DNA from: Desulfosarcina ovata subsp. ovata
GTDB taxonomy: Bacteria; Desulfobacterota; Desulfobacteria; Desulfobacterales; Desulfosarcinaceae
DNA: 64,000 nt
Assembly (NCBI RefSeq): GCF_009689005.1
Contig: NZ_AP021879.1
Location: forward strand, 1,054,001 to 1,118,000
Reading direction: 5' to 3'
A model generated the notes under the pieces. That model made no database searches. It had not been told where the DNA came from and saw only the letters and a list, made by a program, of their open reading frames with translations. Positions within the stretch are counted from its first letter, which is position 1, and the number at the start of each line of letters is the position of its first letter. The position numbers and the translations under genes are program-made. Of this stretch, positions 27,147 through 41,604 are shown piece after piece.

Positions 27147-27862
27147 TGCTGCTCAATGTGGAAAACCTCCGGGTGTCCTATGGAAAAATCAAGGCCCTGC
27201 ATGGAATCAGTTTTAAAATTGATGCCGGTGAAATCGTCACCATTATCGGCGCCAACGGAGCCGGCAAAAGCACGACCCTGCGGGCGGTCTCCCGCATGGT
27301 GCCGGTGGAGGCGGGCAGCGTAATGACCTGCATGGACCAGGACCTGCTCAAACTTCCGGCCGACAAGGTGGTCAGCCAGCTGGGCATCACCCATGTGCCC
27401 GAAGGCCGGCGCCTGTTCGGCAACCTGACGGTGATGGAGAACCTGCAACTGGCCACCTTCGCCCGCAAGGACCGCGATAATATCAAAAAGGACATCCGCC
27501 GGGTCTTTGAAATCTTTCCCCGGCTGGAAGAGCGCCGGTCCCAGCCTTCGGGAACCATGAGCGGCGGGGAACAACAGATGCTGGCCATCGGCCGGGCCTT
27601 CATGAGCGGTCGCCGGCTGATGCTGCTCGACGAGCCTTCCATGGGCCTTTCACCGCTTTTGATGATGAATGTCTTCCAGGCCCTGAAGGAGATCAACCGC
27701 CAGGAGGGCACGGCCATCCTGCTGGTGGAGCAGAACGCCAGGCTGGCCTTGAAATTCTCCCAGAAAGGCTACGTGCTGGAAAACGGCAACCTGGTACTGG
27801 AGGGAAACTCGGAAACGTTGATCAACGATCCGGAAGTCAGGAAGGCGTATTTGGGGGGATAA
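27146..27862 (+). CDS. livF: Branched-chain amino-acid ABC transporter ATPase LivF
   Basis: A 238-residue ATPase with Walker A 'GANGAGKST', signature 'MSGGEQQMLAIGRAFM', Walker B 'LMLLDEPSMGLSP', and switch region 'ILLVEQNARLAL'. It pairs with LivG. GGAGG lies just upstream within livG. This is the last liv gene; about 130 bp separate it from argC, with a T-tract near 27889 but no clear stem. Confidence 0.95.
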   Translation: MLLNVENLRVSYGKIKALHGISFKIDAGEIVTIIGANGAGKSTTLRAVSRMVPVEAGSVMTCMDQDLLKLPADKVVSQLGITHVPEGRRLFGNLTVMENLQLATFARKDRDNIKKDIRRVFEIFPRLEERRSQPSGTMSGGEQQMLAIGRAFMSGRRLMLLDEPSMGLSPLLMMNVFQALKEINRQEGTAILLVEQNARLALKFSQKGYVLENGNLVLEGNSETLINDPEVRKAYLGG

Positions 27863-27990
27863 GTGGTAAACGAGGGACGCGTGCGACCGTCTTTTTTTTG
27901 CACTTCGAACTTGAAATCCTCCCTGAATAACCGTATCCATTCAGCGATAACCAATTTCCTTCACCTGAACCCAGATAAGGAATCTTACCA

Positions 27991-29028
27991 ATGATCCGAG
28001 CCGCCGTCGTCGGTGCCAACGGTTACGCCGGGGCCGAACTGGTCCGCATTCTGTCCGGTCACCCGGATGTTGAGTTGACCGCGATTACCTCACGTCAATA
28101 TGCCGGAAACGCGTTTGACAGCATCTATCCCGCCCTGAGCACCGTTATCGATCTGAATTTCATCGATAACGATACCGAAACGATCTCAAAGGCAGCGGAT
28201 GTGGTCTTCCTGGCCCTGCCGCATAAGGCGTCCATGGGCATGGCCCCCGCCCTGCTGGACGCCGGGCTCCGGGTGGTGGATCTGTCCGCCGATTTTCGCT
28301 TCCATAATCAGGCGGCCTACGAGGCCCACTACCAGCCCCACAGCTGCGCCGACCGATTGCCACAGGCGGTTTACGGGTTGTGTGAGGTGTACGGGCAGCA
28401 GGTGGCCGGTGCGGACCTGATCGGCAACCCGGGCTGCTATCCCACCAGCGTGCTGCTGCCGCTCCTGCCCGTGGTCAAGGCCGGGTTGATCGATCCGGCT
28501 ACGATCATTGCCGACTGCAAATCCGGCGTCAGCGGTGCCGGCCGGGGGGCTACCGCCACGACCCACTTCTGCCATGTCAACGAGTCCTTTAAACCCTATA
28601 AGGTGGGCGGCCACCGCCATACGCCGGAGATAGAGGAAAAACTGTCCGACTGTGCCGGTAAGCCGGTTCGGATCACCTTCACCCCCCACCTGGTCCCCAT
28701 GACCCGCGGCATGCAAAGCTCTATTTATGCGACGCTTGCGCCTGGGGTGGATGCGGCACAGGTGAGGTCCTGCCTGGAGGCCGCCTATGCCGGCAGGCCC
28801 TTTGTGCGACTGTTGCCCGACGGCCGCTGGCCCGACACCTTGAATGTCAAGGGAACCAATTTCTGTGATATCGGCTGGGCGGTGGATCCGGGTACCGGCC
28901 GGCTGATCCTGCTTTCGGCCATCGACAACCTGGTCAAGGGAGCCGCCGGGCAGGCGGTACAAAACATGAACCTGATGGTTGGTCTGACCGAAACCGTTGG
29001 CCTGGATGCGGTTCCTTTTCCATTGTAA
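27991..29028 (+). CDS. argC: N-acetyl-gamma-glutamyl-phosphate reductase
   Basis: A 345-residue enzyme that reduces N-acetylglutamyl phosphate with NADPH in arginine synthesis. The N-terminal Rossmann motif is 'VVGANGYAGAELVRIL'; the catalytic cysteine is in 'GNPGCYPTSVLLPL'; the catalytic His region is 'VGGHRHTPEIEE'. Length is typical. AAGGAA precedes the ATG by about 9 nt. It stands alone between the liv operon and folD, with no other arg gene in the window. Confidence 0.96.
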   Translation: MIRAAVVGANGYAGAELVRILSGHPDVELTAITSRQYAGNAFDSIYPALSTVIDLNFIDNDTETISKAADVVFLALPHKASMGMAPALLDAGLRVVDLSADFRFHNQAAYEAHYQPHSCADRLPQAVYGLCEVYGQQVAGADLIGNPGCYPTSVLLPLLPVVKAGLIDPATIIADCKSGVSGAGRGATATTHFCHVNESFKPYKVGGHRHTPEIEEKLSDCAGKPVRITFTPHLVPMTRGMQSSIYATLAPGVDAAQVRSCLEAAYAGRPFVRLLPDGRWPDTLNVKGTNFCDIGWAVDPGTGRLILLSAIDNLVKGAAGQAVQNMNLMVGLTETVGLDAVPFPL

Positions 29029-29041
29029 CCCGATCCGTGTG

Positions 29042-29070
29042 TTGACATCCCGGCGGATTTGCACTAAACA
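29042..29070 (+). promoter_or_regulatory. Possible promoter for folD
   Basis: TTGACA at 29042-29047, a 17-bp spacer and TAAACA (3 of 6 matching) at 29065-29070, about 145 bp before folD. The -10 match is weak. Confidence 0.3.
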
Positions 29071-29216
29071 AAGGACGTTTAACTATCTGCCCCCGCAGAG
29101 GAAAATCCGCATTTTTTACAATTTGTTGTCACCATTCAGCACCCATTGCCAATCGCCGCAGGCTTAGTGCTGCGCAACACACGCACCGCAACCATCAATG
29201 TGAAAGGAGACAGGAG

Positions 29217-30125
29217 ATGACAGCAACGCTTATCAAGGGTACCGAGATCCGCGAGCAGATCCTCGAAGAAATTACCACAGAGGTTAACCAGATCAAGGAA
29301 AAGCATGGCGTGGTTCCCGGGCTGGTCACCATCCTCGTGGGCGAGAACCCCGCGTCCATTTCCTACGTGACCCTCAAGATCAAGACCGCTCATCGCGTTG
29401 GCTTTAAAGAGGTACAGGACAGCCAGCCAGTGGATATTTCCGAGGAGGACCTGCTGGCACTGATCGACAAATACAACAAGGATGACAGCATCAACGGTAT
29501 TCTGGTCCAGTTGCCGCTGCCCAAGCATATTGATGAGAAAAAAGTGCTCAATGCCATCGATCCGGACAAGGATGTCGACGGCTTTCATCCGGTCAACGTG
29601 GGCCGGTTGATGATCGGCGGCAAGGAAGTCAAGTTCCCGCCGTGTACGCCTTTCGGTATTCAGGAGATGATCGTCCGTGCCGGTGTCGAAACCAGCGGCG
29701 CCGAGGTGGTTGTTGTGGGTCGCTCCAACATCGTTGGCAAGCCCATCGCCAACATGATGGTCCAGAAAGGCCCCGGTGCCAACAGCACCGTGACCATCGT
29801 GCACACCCGCACCAAGGACCTGGCCGCCCACTGCAAACGGGCCGACATTCTGATCGTTGCCGCCGGCGTACCCGACCTGGTGAAGCCGGAGTGGATCAAA
29901 CCGGGCGCTTGTGTCATTGACGTCGGTGTTAACCGGGTCGGCGAAAAAATCAGCGAAAAGACCGGCAAGAAAATTGCCATCCTCAAAGGCGATGTGGACT
30001 TCGACGCCGCCAAGGAGATCGCCGGTTACATCACCCCGGTTCCCGGTGGCGTCGGCCCCATGACCATCACCATGCTGATGCTCAACACCCTGAAGTCACT
30101 CAAGTTCAAACTGGGCATCGCCTAG
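29217..30125 (+). CDS. folD: Methylenetetrahydrofolate dehydrogenase / methenyl-THF cyclohydrolase
   Basis: A 302-residue bifunctional folate enzyme acting in the cytoplasm. Family segments are 'SISYVTLKIKTAHRVGF' with the catalytic Tyr and Lys, 'DSINGILVQLPLPKHID', 'DVDGFHPVNVGRL', 'VVGRSNIVGKPIANMM' in the NAD(P) site, and 'VPGGVGPMTITMLMLNT' at the end. In sulfate reducers it may also serve the methyl branch of the Wood-Ljungdahl pathway, though that is inference. AGGAG precedes the ATG. A terminator-like hairpin follows about 65 bp after the stop. Confidence 0.96.
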   Translation: MTATLIKGTEIREQILEEITTEVNQIKEKHGVVPGLVTILVGENPASISYVTLKIKTAHRVGFKEVQDSQPVDISEEDLLALIDKYNKDDSINGILVQLPLPKHIDEKKVLNAIDPDKDVDGFHPVNVGRLMIGGKEVKFPPCTPFGIQEMIVRAGVETSGAEVVVVGRSNIVGKPIANMMVQKGPGANSTVTIVHTRTKDLAAHCKRADILIVAAGVPDLVKPEWIKPGACVIDVGVNRVGEKISEKTGKKIAILKGDVDFDAAKEIAGYITPVPGGVGPMTITMLMLNTLKSLKFKLGIA

Positions 30126-30191
30126 TCGAATCGATATCCCACTTCCCCTGATAGATAAGTATTATCGAATCAATATAGGGGGTTAAAACCG

Positions 30192-30238
30192 AAAAGCTGC
30201 CATGGTATTGACACGTCCGACATATCATGGTAGCTTTT
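30192..30238 (+). terminator. Terminator after folD
   Basis: A 13-bp stem AAAAGCTGCCATG / CATGGTAGCTTTT with one G-T mismatch, ending in TTTT. A TTGACA inside the loop (30208) could belong to a promoter for the next gene. Confidence 0.65.
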
Positions 30239-30319
30239 CTGCGTTTAGACGCAATTGCCTTGTAACTGACTGAATTTACTGCTTTGGCAACCTATTTTCA
30301 GCGTCTTTTTCTGTGCGCG

Positions 30320-31252
30320 ATGACTATCGGGAAGAAAATATCCTTCATTATTCTGAGTCACGGCGGGAACCGGATCAAACAGCTGTCCGTTCCCGTTTCC
30401 ATGTTTCTCCTTCTGGCGCTCGTGTCCATCTGCAGTGTAACCATTCTGGGATTTGTTCTGTTGGATTACCACGGTCTTCGTCAACAGGTGGCGGAAACGG
30501 GCCGGATGGCGCAACGGATGGTCGACCAGCAGAATGAAATCACCCAGCAGCGGCTGCAGATTCAATCCTTTGCCCGGGAGATCGACACCCTCAAGGAAAG
30601 CCTGGTCCGCTTGAACCGGTTTGAGGAAAAAATCCGCGTCATCGCCAACCTGGATCCCATGGCGGAGGATGACAACCTTTTCGGTGTCGGCGGCGCAACG
30701 CCCGAGGATCTGGACCCTCAGCTCGAATTGAGCCAGGGGCACGAGGATTTGATGCGTGACATGCATGCGCAGATCAACGAGTTGGATTCGGCATCACACC
30801 GCCAGCAAAGCAGCTTTGGCCTGTTGCTGAAAAAACTGGAGGGGCGTAACAATCTGCTGGCCTCGACGCCGGCCATCCGCCCCACCAGCGGGTGGGTGAC
30901 CTCACGCTTCGGTTACCGCACGTCACCGTTTACCGGTCGCAAGGAGCTGCACAAGGGGATGGATATCGCCAATCGCAAAGGCACGGCCATCATGGCTACC
31001 GCCGACGGGGTGGTCTCTTTTGTCGGCAATAAAAGCAGTATGGGCAAGATGGTCGTCATCGACCATGGCCATGGCATGGTCACCCGTTATGCCCATTTGA
31101 GCAAGACACTGAAAAAATCCGGTGAGCGGGTCAAACGCGGTGATATCATTGCCCAGATGGGGAGTAGCGGACGCAGTACCGGGCCTCACCTGCACTATGA
31201 GGTTCAACTCAACGGTGTTCCTGTCAATCCCGCAAAATATATCCTTAACTGA
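30320..31252 (+). CDS. M23-family membrane-anchored endopeptidase
   Basis: A 310-residue cell-envelope protein. One membrane segment lies near residues 25-50, followed by a periplasmic coiled coil (about 55-110) and a C-terminal LytM/M23 domain (about 200-310). Zinc ligands appear in 'HKGMDIANRKG' (His, Asp) and 'HLHYEVQLNG' (His-x-His). M23 enzymes cut peptidoglycan cross-links, while some act as activators of amidases. The ATG at 30320 is chosen over an upstream TTG because it begins the basic residues before the membrane helix. An M23 gene upstream of secA is frequent in deltaproteobacteria. Confidence 0.9.
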   Translation: MTIGKKISFIILSHGGNRIKQLSVPVSMFLLLALVSICSVTILGFVLLDYHGLRQQVAETGRMAQRMVDQQNEITQQRLQIQSFAREIDTLKESLVRLNRFEEKIRVIANLDPMAEDDNLFGVGGATPEDLDPQLELSQGHEDLMRDMHAQINELDSASHRQQSSFGLLLKKLEGRNNLLASTPAIRPTSGWVTSRFGYRTSPFTGRKELHKGMDIANRKGTAIMATADGVVSFVGNKSSMGKMVVIDHGHGMVTRYAHLSKTLKKSGERVKRGDIIAQMGSSGRSTGPHLHYEVQLNGVPVNPAKYILN

Positions 31253-31510
31253 CCTTCACGTCCATCCACGGCAAGCCATCCCTCCGTGAGGTTTACTTGT
31301 TAGTATTCCTAACGCCTTGAATGAATTTGCCTTTGCGCTTGAGTGACCCGCTAAAATGGTTTAGGATGCTCGCGCACCAATATGACAGCGACAACCGCAG
31401 ACCGCTGCCAGCCTGACAATTGACCGATCGGAAACAGGCAGATGGGTCATCCATGGCTGGGCACGATCCGAACGTGCATCCAGACTGACGAATGTGGAGA
31501 AACGACAATA

Positions 31511-34039
<2,529 letters not shown>

Positions 34040-34045
34040 GACCCA

Positions 34046-34525
34046 ATGAACACAACCAATGCAACAACTACGATTGGCGTCCTTTCCGATACCCACGGCC
34101 TGGTCCGGCCGGAGGTTGAAAAAGCGCTCGCCGGATGCGATCGCCTCCTGCATGCCGGCGATGTGGGTGATGCAGACGTCCTCAAACGACTGGAAAGAAT
34201 CGCCCCTGTCGTGGCCGTACGGGGAAACACGGACCACGGATCGTGGGCCGAGGCGCTGCCGGCCCAGGAGATGGTCGAAATCGAAGGGGTATTCTTTTAC
34301 ATTCTGCATGATCGATGCCGCCTTGATCTTGAACCCTCGGCCGCCGGCATCCATGTGGTGGTCAGCGGACATACCCATCAGCCCGAGCTGGTGGAAAAAA
34401 ATGGCGTAGTCTACCTGAACCCGGGCAGTGCCGGCCACCGGCGCTACGACTATCCGGTATCCGTGGCCATCGTTCGTATCGAAAACGGCACGGTGACCCC
34501 TAAAATTGTCGAAATACAGCTATAA
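34046..34525 (+). CDS. YfcE/MJ0936-type metallophosphoesterase
   Basis: A 159-residue phosphodiesterase-like protein. Metal-ligand motifs in order are 'GVLSDTHGLV' (Asp-x-His), 'HAGDVGD' (Gly-Asp), 'VRGNTDH' (Asn), 'ILHD' and 'VVSGHTHQPEL' (Gly-His-x-His), then 'LNPGSAGHRRYDYP'. Such enzymes hydrolyse phosphodiesters with two divalent metals; natural substrates are poorly known. It begins 6 bp after the secA stop and is probably cotranscribed. Confidence 0.9.
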   Translation: MNTTNATTTIGVLSDTHGLVRPEVEKALAGCDRLLHAGDVGDADVLKRLERIAPVVAVRGNTDHGSWAEALPAQEMVEIEGVFFYILHDRCRLDLEPSAAGIHVVVSGHTHQPELVEKNGVVYLNPGSAGHRRYDYPVSVAIVRIENGTVTPKIVEIQL

Positions 34526-34833
34526 TCTGTAATCATTTGATAATGGATCTGATTGAAAGCCGCCACTGAAAACTTTTTGACCTGATCGGACCGGTCGTTA
34601 TGAACCTTGTCCTGGCCAGAAACGCACTTTACAACCCGTGATGGCGGTGATTATAATCATCGGTACCGTCGGTCTTGGTCCGTATATTGTTTGTTGCCAT
34701 TAAGGCACAGATGATTACGGTAAACAAAAGGGAAAACGCAAGCCGGGAGCAGGTTTGGTCATAAAAATGCTTCTGTTACCGGCCTCCCATTTGAAAGCGT
34801 CAGCTTGTCAGATTCACATAAAGTAATCTAACC
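34526..34833. other. Intergenic before clpS
   Basis: 308 bp with no coding frame of note. It presumably carries the clpS-clpA promoter, but I could not identify a convincing -35/-10 or heat-shock element. Confidence 0.5.
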
Positions 34834-35142
34834 ATGGCCCGATATCAGACAGAGGAGCAAGTCAGCTCCAAGACCCGGGATGAAACCCGGGAACCGCCGC
34901 TTTACCGGGTGTTGTTGCATAATGATGATTACACCACCATGGAATTTGTGGTTGAAATATTGATGTATGTGTTCAATAAATCGCCTGAAGCAGCGACGGC
35001 GATCATGATGAATGTTCACCGCAGGGGTGTCGGGGTATGTGGGGTGTTTTCTTATGAAATCGCCGAGACCAAAGTTGACACGGTTCACAATCTTGCCCGT
35101 GAGAGCGGCTTTCCGTTACGCTGCAGTATGGAACAGGAATAA
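34834..35142 (+). CDS. clpS: ClpS adaptor for N-degron substrates
   Basis: A 102-residue adaptor. The N-degron binding pocket motifs 'LLHNDDYTTMEFVVEIL' and 'MMNVHRRGVGVCGVF' are intact. ClpS carries proteins with Leu, Phe, Trp or Tyr at the N-terminus to ClpA. The ribosome-binding site is weak. clpA begins 5 bp after the stop, and the transferase that creates such N-termini (aat) lies downstream. Confidence 0.95.
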   Translation: MARYQTEEQVSSKTRDETREPPLYRVLLHNDDYTTMEFVVEILMYVFNKSPEAATAIMMNVHRRGVGVCGVFSYEIAETKVDTVHNLARESGFPLRCSMEQE

Positions 35143-35147
35143 AAAAT

Positions 35148-37388
<2,241 letters not shown>

Positions 37389-37505
37389 TATAGCATTTAA
37401 GATAATGGTTTCGGCAAGGTCAGAGGAAGAAAGCGGTATAAACCATACCGCTATGACCGATAACGGAGCCCAAAAACATTATCTTGAATGCTATCGATAG
37501 GCCCC

Positions 37506-38186
37506 ATGCCTGTTTTCACCCTTTCCGAACGACTCTCTTTTCCTCCCCCCCATTTGGCCATTAAAGAGGGTCTCCTGGCCGTTGGCGGAGATCTCAGTGT
37601 TCAGCGCCTGCTGCTGGCCTATCGCAGTGGTATCTTTCCCTGGTACTCGGAAGGCGAACCGATCTTGTGGTGGTGTCCCGATCCGCGGTTGGTCCTGTAT
37701 CCGGATGAGTTGAGAATTTCTCGTTCTCTGCGTAAAGTGATCAAGAGAAAAAGTTTTCACATCACCTTCGATCAGGATTTCGAAGCGGTAATTACCGGCT
37801 GCGCCGAAACCAAGCGCGCCTACGGAGAAGGCACCTGGATCACTGATGAGATGAGAGATGCCTATTGCGAACTCCACCGGCAGGGGTACGCTCACTCCGT
37901 GGAGGCCTGGCAGGACGACCGCCTGGCCGGCGGCCTGTACGGCGTGGCTCTCGGGCGCATCTTCTTCGGCGAATCCATGTTCAGCCGGGTCAGCAACGCC
38001 TCCAAGGTCGCCTTCGTCACCCTCGTCGAAAATCTCAAGAAACACAAATTCTCCCTTATCGACTGCCAGGTGAAAACCGAGCACCTGATGCGTTTCGGGG
38101 CCCGGGAGATTCCGCGGAAGATGTTTCTGGTCCAGGTTAGCGACGCGATTCCTGTTTTCCCACCCCCTTGGCATTCCGATCTTTGA
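37506..38186 (+). CDS. aat: Leucyl/phenylalanyl-tRNA--protein transferase
   Basis: A 226-residue enzyme that adds Leu or Phe from aminoacyl-tRNA to proteins with N-terminal Lys or Arg, making ClpS substrates. Signatures are '[10 protein letters not shown]', '[19 protein letters not shown]', 'PDPRLVL', '[14 protein letters not shown]' and '[17 protein letters not shown]'. The ATG at 37506 matches the family start; an upstream TTG adds only six residues. It follows clpA by 117 bp on the same strand, so the adaptor, unfoldase and transferase of the pathway are clustered. Confidence 0.95.
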   Translation: MPVFTLSERLSFPPPHLAIKEGLLAVGGDLSVQRLLLAYRSGIFPWYSEGEPILWWCPDPRLVLYPDELRISRSLRKVIKRKSFHITFDQDFEAVITGCAETKRAYGEGTWITDEMRDAYCELHRQGYAHSVEAWQDDRLAGGLYGVALGRIFFGESMFSRVSNASKVAFVTLVENLKKHKFSLIDCQVKTEHLMRFGAREIPRKMFLVQVSDAIPVFPPPWHSDL

Positions 38187-38562
38187 GTTTCAACTCAGAT
38201 AGCAACCAGCTCAATTTCTGAAAAACGCCGCCACAGTAATACCTGTCTTACTTATAAAGTATTACATAAATTACATAGTTATAGATGGCATTAATCAAAG
38301 CACCTAATCTACAAGTTTATTAACACATTGTAATTAATCCATAATACTTAAATTTCACATTTTTTGGGATCATTGGTGTGATTGTTGTATAACAAACTAA
38401 CAGTTTTGCTTCTGTCAGTATTATTAATAATAATTTTGAACTGTTTTGATCTCCTTTAAAATTAGTATTGTTAAAATGAAAGGAGGGTACTGTCTCAGAA
38501 ATGGACTGTAGGAGATCATAGAAAAAACAATTTCTATTTTTTTGAACCGCGAAGGGATATTT
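38187..38562. other. AT-rich leader of the PEP-CTERM gene
   Basis: 376 bp, far richer in A+T than the aat gene. An AAAGGAGGG lies at about 38480, well upstream of the PEP-CTERM start. No coding frame or clear sigma-54 promoter was seen. Confidence 0.5.
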
Positions 38563-39156
38563 ATGAACAGAATAGTTTTTTTGTTAATCGGAATAACTGC
38601 CTTATTATTTGCCGCTACTGCAAGCGCAACGGTAATTGGATACGGAGAGATCGACCCTTCAACTGATGTAGACTATTGGGAAATTACCTTGTCTGCTGAT
38701 GGAACTTTATCAATTGATGTATATGCTATTTGGTATGAGTGGGAATTTGATAATATTGTTGATAGCCAAATCTACCTTTTTGAGAACGATTCTAACGGGA
38801 CACTAGTTGCGTATAACGACGATGTTTCGTACTGGGATTTTTATATAAATTCTGTTGGGACCGATGATGGATCGATTAGTGTTTATGATTCATATTTGCA
38901 GTTCGACAGTCTTTCTGCTGGCACTTATCTTTTGGCAATTGGAGATTATTACCTTTCTGAAAGCGAAGCCAGATCCGGTTATAATGATAATAATTATGTC
39001 GGCACTGGAGAGTACCAATTGACGTTTGATTCTGATGTCGATTTCTCAGTGTCTGGAACTACCCCCGTTCCTGAACCTGCTACAATGCTGCTGCTTGGTA
39101 GTGGATTGATCGGATTTGCAGGTGTATCCCGGAAAAAGATTTTCAAGAAAAATTAA
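38563..39156 (+). CDS. PEP-CTERM sorting-domain exported protein
   Basis: A 197-residue secreted protein with an N-terminal signal peptide (about 1-23, ending 'ASA|TV'). The body is Asp/Tyr/Ser-rich and beta-strand-like, resembling bacterial pre-peptidase C-terminal domains ('YLFENDSNGTLVAYNDD', 'SLSAGTYLLAIG'). The C-terminus 'VPEPATMLLLGSGLIGFAG' plus basic residues is a complete PEP-CTERM signal, recognised by an exosortase (EpsH/XrtA type) during envelope or exopolysaccharide assembly. No exosortase is in the window. GAAGGGAT precedes the ATG at 38563. The AT-rich composition differs from neighbours, which suggests transfer. Confidence 0.85.
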   Translation: MNRIVFLLIGITALLFAATASATVIGYGEIDPSTDVDYWEITLSADGTLSIDVYAIWYEWEFDNIVDSQIYLFENDSNGTLVAYNDDVSYWDFYINSVGTDDGSISVYDSYLQFDSLSAGTYLLAIGDYYLSESEARSGYNDNNYVGTGEYQLTFDSDVDFSVSGTTPVPEPATMLLLGSGLIGFAGVSRKKIFKKN

Positions 39157-39169
39157 GATCATTACTGTA

Positions 39170-39208
39170 AAAAAGCCGTCTGGTCTAAAAAACCGGACGG
39201 CTTTTTTT
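39170..39208. terminator. Strong bidirectional terminator
   Basis: A 15-bp stem AAAAAGCCGTCTGGT / ACCGGACGGCTTTTT with one G-T pair and a 7-nt loop, flanked by A and T runs. It separates the PEP-CTERM gene from the convergent pepA gene and could serve both. Confidence 0.9.
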
Positions 39209-39325
39209 ATTGTGCACCCGGCAGAGAGCATCCATTTGTTCGATCTCGCTTTCTTTTTCTCTTGCCAATTCGAGAAAAACTTTTCCGAAGTGACGCCGTA
39301 GCTTGTTGTTGCACTCCCACCGGAA

Positions 39326-40801
39326 TCAGCGCGTCATCTTGCCGATCAGATCGCATAGCAGCCGTACCCCGAAACCGGTACCGCCGGCACCGCAGTAATC
39401 GGTCCCTTTTTTAATCCAGGCTGGCCCTGCGATATCGATATGGGCCCAGGGGGTGTCACCGACAAATTCGGAAAGAAACAGGGCGGCGGTAATGGCGCCA
39501 CCATAACGGCTGCTGCTCATGTTGTTCAGGTCGGCAAATTCATTTTTAAGCAGATCCTTGTAATCGTCGGGCAGTGGCAGCTGCCAGCAGCGTTCGTGGG
39601 TTGCCGCTCCCGAGGTGAGGATGGACTCGGCCAGCTGCGCATCCCTGGAAAACACACCGGCGATTTTTTCTCCCAGGGCAATCACGCAGGCACCGGTCAA
39701 GGTGGCCAGGTCGATCAGGCTATCGGGTTGGTACTGATCAATGGCCCAGGCCATGGCATCCACAAGAATCAACCGGCCTTCGGCATCGGTATTGCCGATC
39801 TCGATCATCTTGCCGGTATAGGAACGAACGATATCGCCCGGCCGGATAGCGGCGCCCGAGGGCATGTTTTCCACCAGGGGCATCACCCCCACCACCCGTA
39901 TCTCCGGTTTGAGCCGGGCAACCGCCAGCATGGTCCCGGCCACGGTGGCGGCACCGGACATATCCATTTTCATGGTCTCGAGGCCGCTGGCAGGCTTCAG
40001 GTTGATACCGCCCGAATCAAAGGTCACCCCCTTACCGACCAGCACCAGGGTCTTTTTGGCCCCTTTGGGATGATAATCCGCCGTGACCAGGCGTGGTTTG
40101 GCCGTGCTGCCCTGCCCCACCGCCAGCATGGCACCGAACTTCTGTTTTTCCAGCCAGCGTTCATCCATGACCCTGACCTTCAATCCCGCCGGTTCGGTAA
40201 CCGCCTTGATGGTTTCTGCAAACACCTCGGGCCGTTTATCATTGGAGGGCGTGGTCACCCATTCCCGGGCCATGATCGCGCCGTCACAGACAATGGCCAC
40301 TTTTTTGGCAAGATCGGTGTAGGCCTTCTTCTGGGCTGCCGTTCCCGTAAGAACCACGCGTTTGAGCGGCTTTTTCTCGTTTTCCTTCTTATAGCGGTCG
40401 AAAATGTGGTTGCCCAGGCAGGCGCCTTCCATGAGTGCCTTAAAGATCGTTTCGGCATCCAGGCTCAGGGCCGAAACGGCCGGCGTGGCGATGGTCATGG
40501 CCGACAGGCCCGATCCGATGCAACGTTTGACCGCCTTGCCGGCCATCGCCCGAAACGATTCGGCCGTCAGCCCATCCACCTTGCCAAGGCCGAAAAAAAC
40601 GGCCCGGCCAATCCGGCTGTCCGCCGGCCCAAACAGGGTCACGGTGTCGCCTTTTTTGCCACTGAACTCCTCGAGTTTTTTTGCCGCATCGACCAGCGAT
40701 TTCACCGTCGGGTCGGTGTGGACATCCTGATCTTCACAAACGGGCACCACCAGGGTGTCCACCGATGATCGTTTCAAGTTGATGGTTTTGATTTCGAGCA
40801 T
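39326..40801 (-). CDS. pepA: Leucyl aminopeptidase (M17)
   Basis: A 491-residue cytosolic aminopeptidase with an N-terminal macro-like domain and C-terminal catalytic domain. Metal and active-site motifs are 'VGKGVTFDSGGINLKP' and 'GNTDAEGRLILVDAM'; the 'SGAATVAG' segment also fits. M17 enzymes form hexamers with two metal ions and remove N-terminal residues; PepA in enterics also binds DNA. The ATG at 40801 is preferred because AGAGAGG lies upstream and the family starts there; an 11-residue extension is possible. It lies about 105 bp after the cyclophilin gene on the same strand. Confidence 0.95.
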   Translation of the reverse strand: MLEIKTINLKRSSVDTLVVPVCEDQDVHTDPTVKSLVDAAKKLEEFSGKKGDTVTLFGPADSRIGRAVFFGLGKVDGLTAESFRAMAGKAVKRCIGSGLSAMTIATPAVSALSLDAETIFKALMEGACLGNHIFDRYKKENEKKPLKRVVLTGTAAQKKAYTDLAKKVAIVCDGAIMAREWVTTPSNDKRPEVFAETIKAVTEPAGLKVRVMDERWLEKQKFGAMLAVGQGSTAKPRLVTADYHPKGAKKTLVLVGKGVTFDSGGINLKPASGLETMKMDMSGAATVAGTMLAVARLKPEIRVVGVMPLVENMPSGAAIRPGDIVRSYTGKMIEIGNTDAEGRLILVDAMAWAIDQYQPDSLIDLATLTGACVIALGEKIAGVFSRDAQLAESILTSGAATHERCWQLPLPDDYKDLLKNEFADLNNMSSSRYGGAITAALFLSEFVGDTPWAHIDIAGPAWIKKGTDYCGAGGTGFGVRLLCDLIGKMTR

Positions 40802-40907
40802 TAACGACCTCTCTTTAACGCTGCCGGTCACCAATCAGACCGGTGCAGCGGTTAACGGAAACTGGCAATGGGCAATGGGCAGCAGTTAAGGGTTGCGGAA
40901 AAAAAAA

Positions 40908-41432
<525 letters not shown>

Positions 41433-41456
41433 TATTTTCTCCTTGGAATTGGAATG

Positions 41457-41484
41457 AAAAAAACCACGCCGCAGACCGGCGTGG
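41457..41484 (-). terminator. Terminator of the aroB/mannosyltransferase unit
   Basis: On the minus strand, CCACGCCG-GTCTG-CGGCGTGG (perfect 8-bp stem) followed by seven T. It lies about 120 bp after the mannosyltransferase-like gene and just upstream of the cyclophilin. Confidence 0.88.
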
Positions 41485-41604
41485 AAAAGGGTAACGCGAT
41501 TTATTTAATATAGAAGTATCCGCCCTTGGTGTCAATGACAGCGGGATATGACCGAATCGTACCGAGGCCCTCAAGCCCTTGCCGATTCCAGTCGTCCATC
41601 GTCA

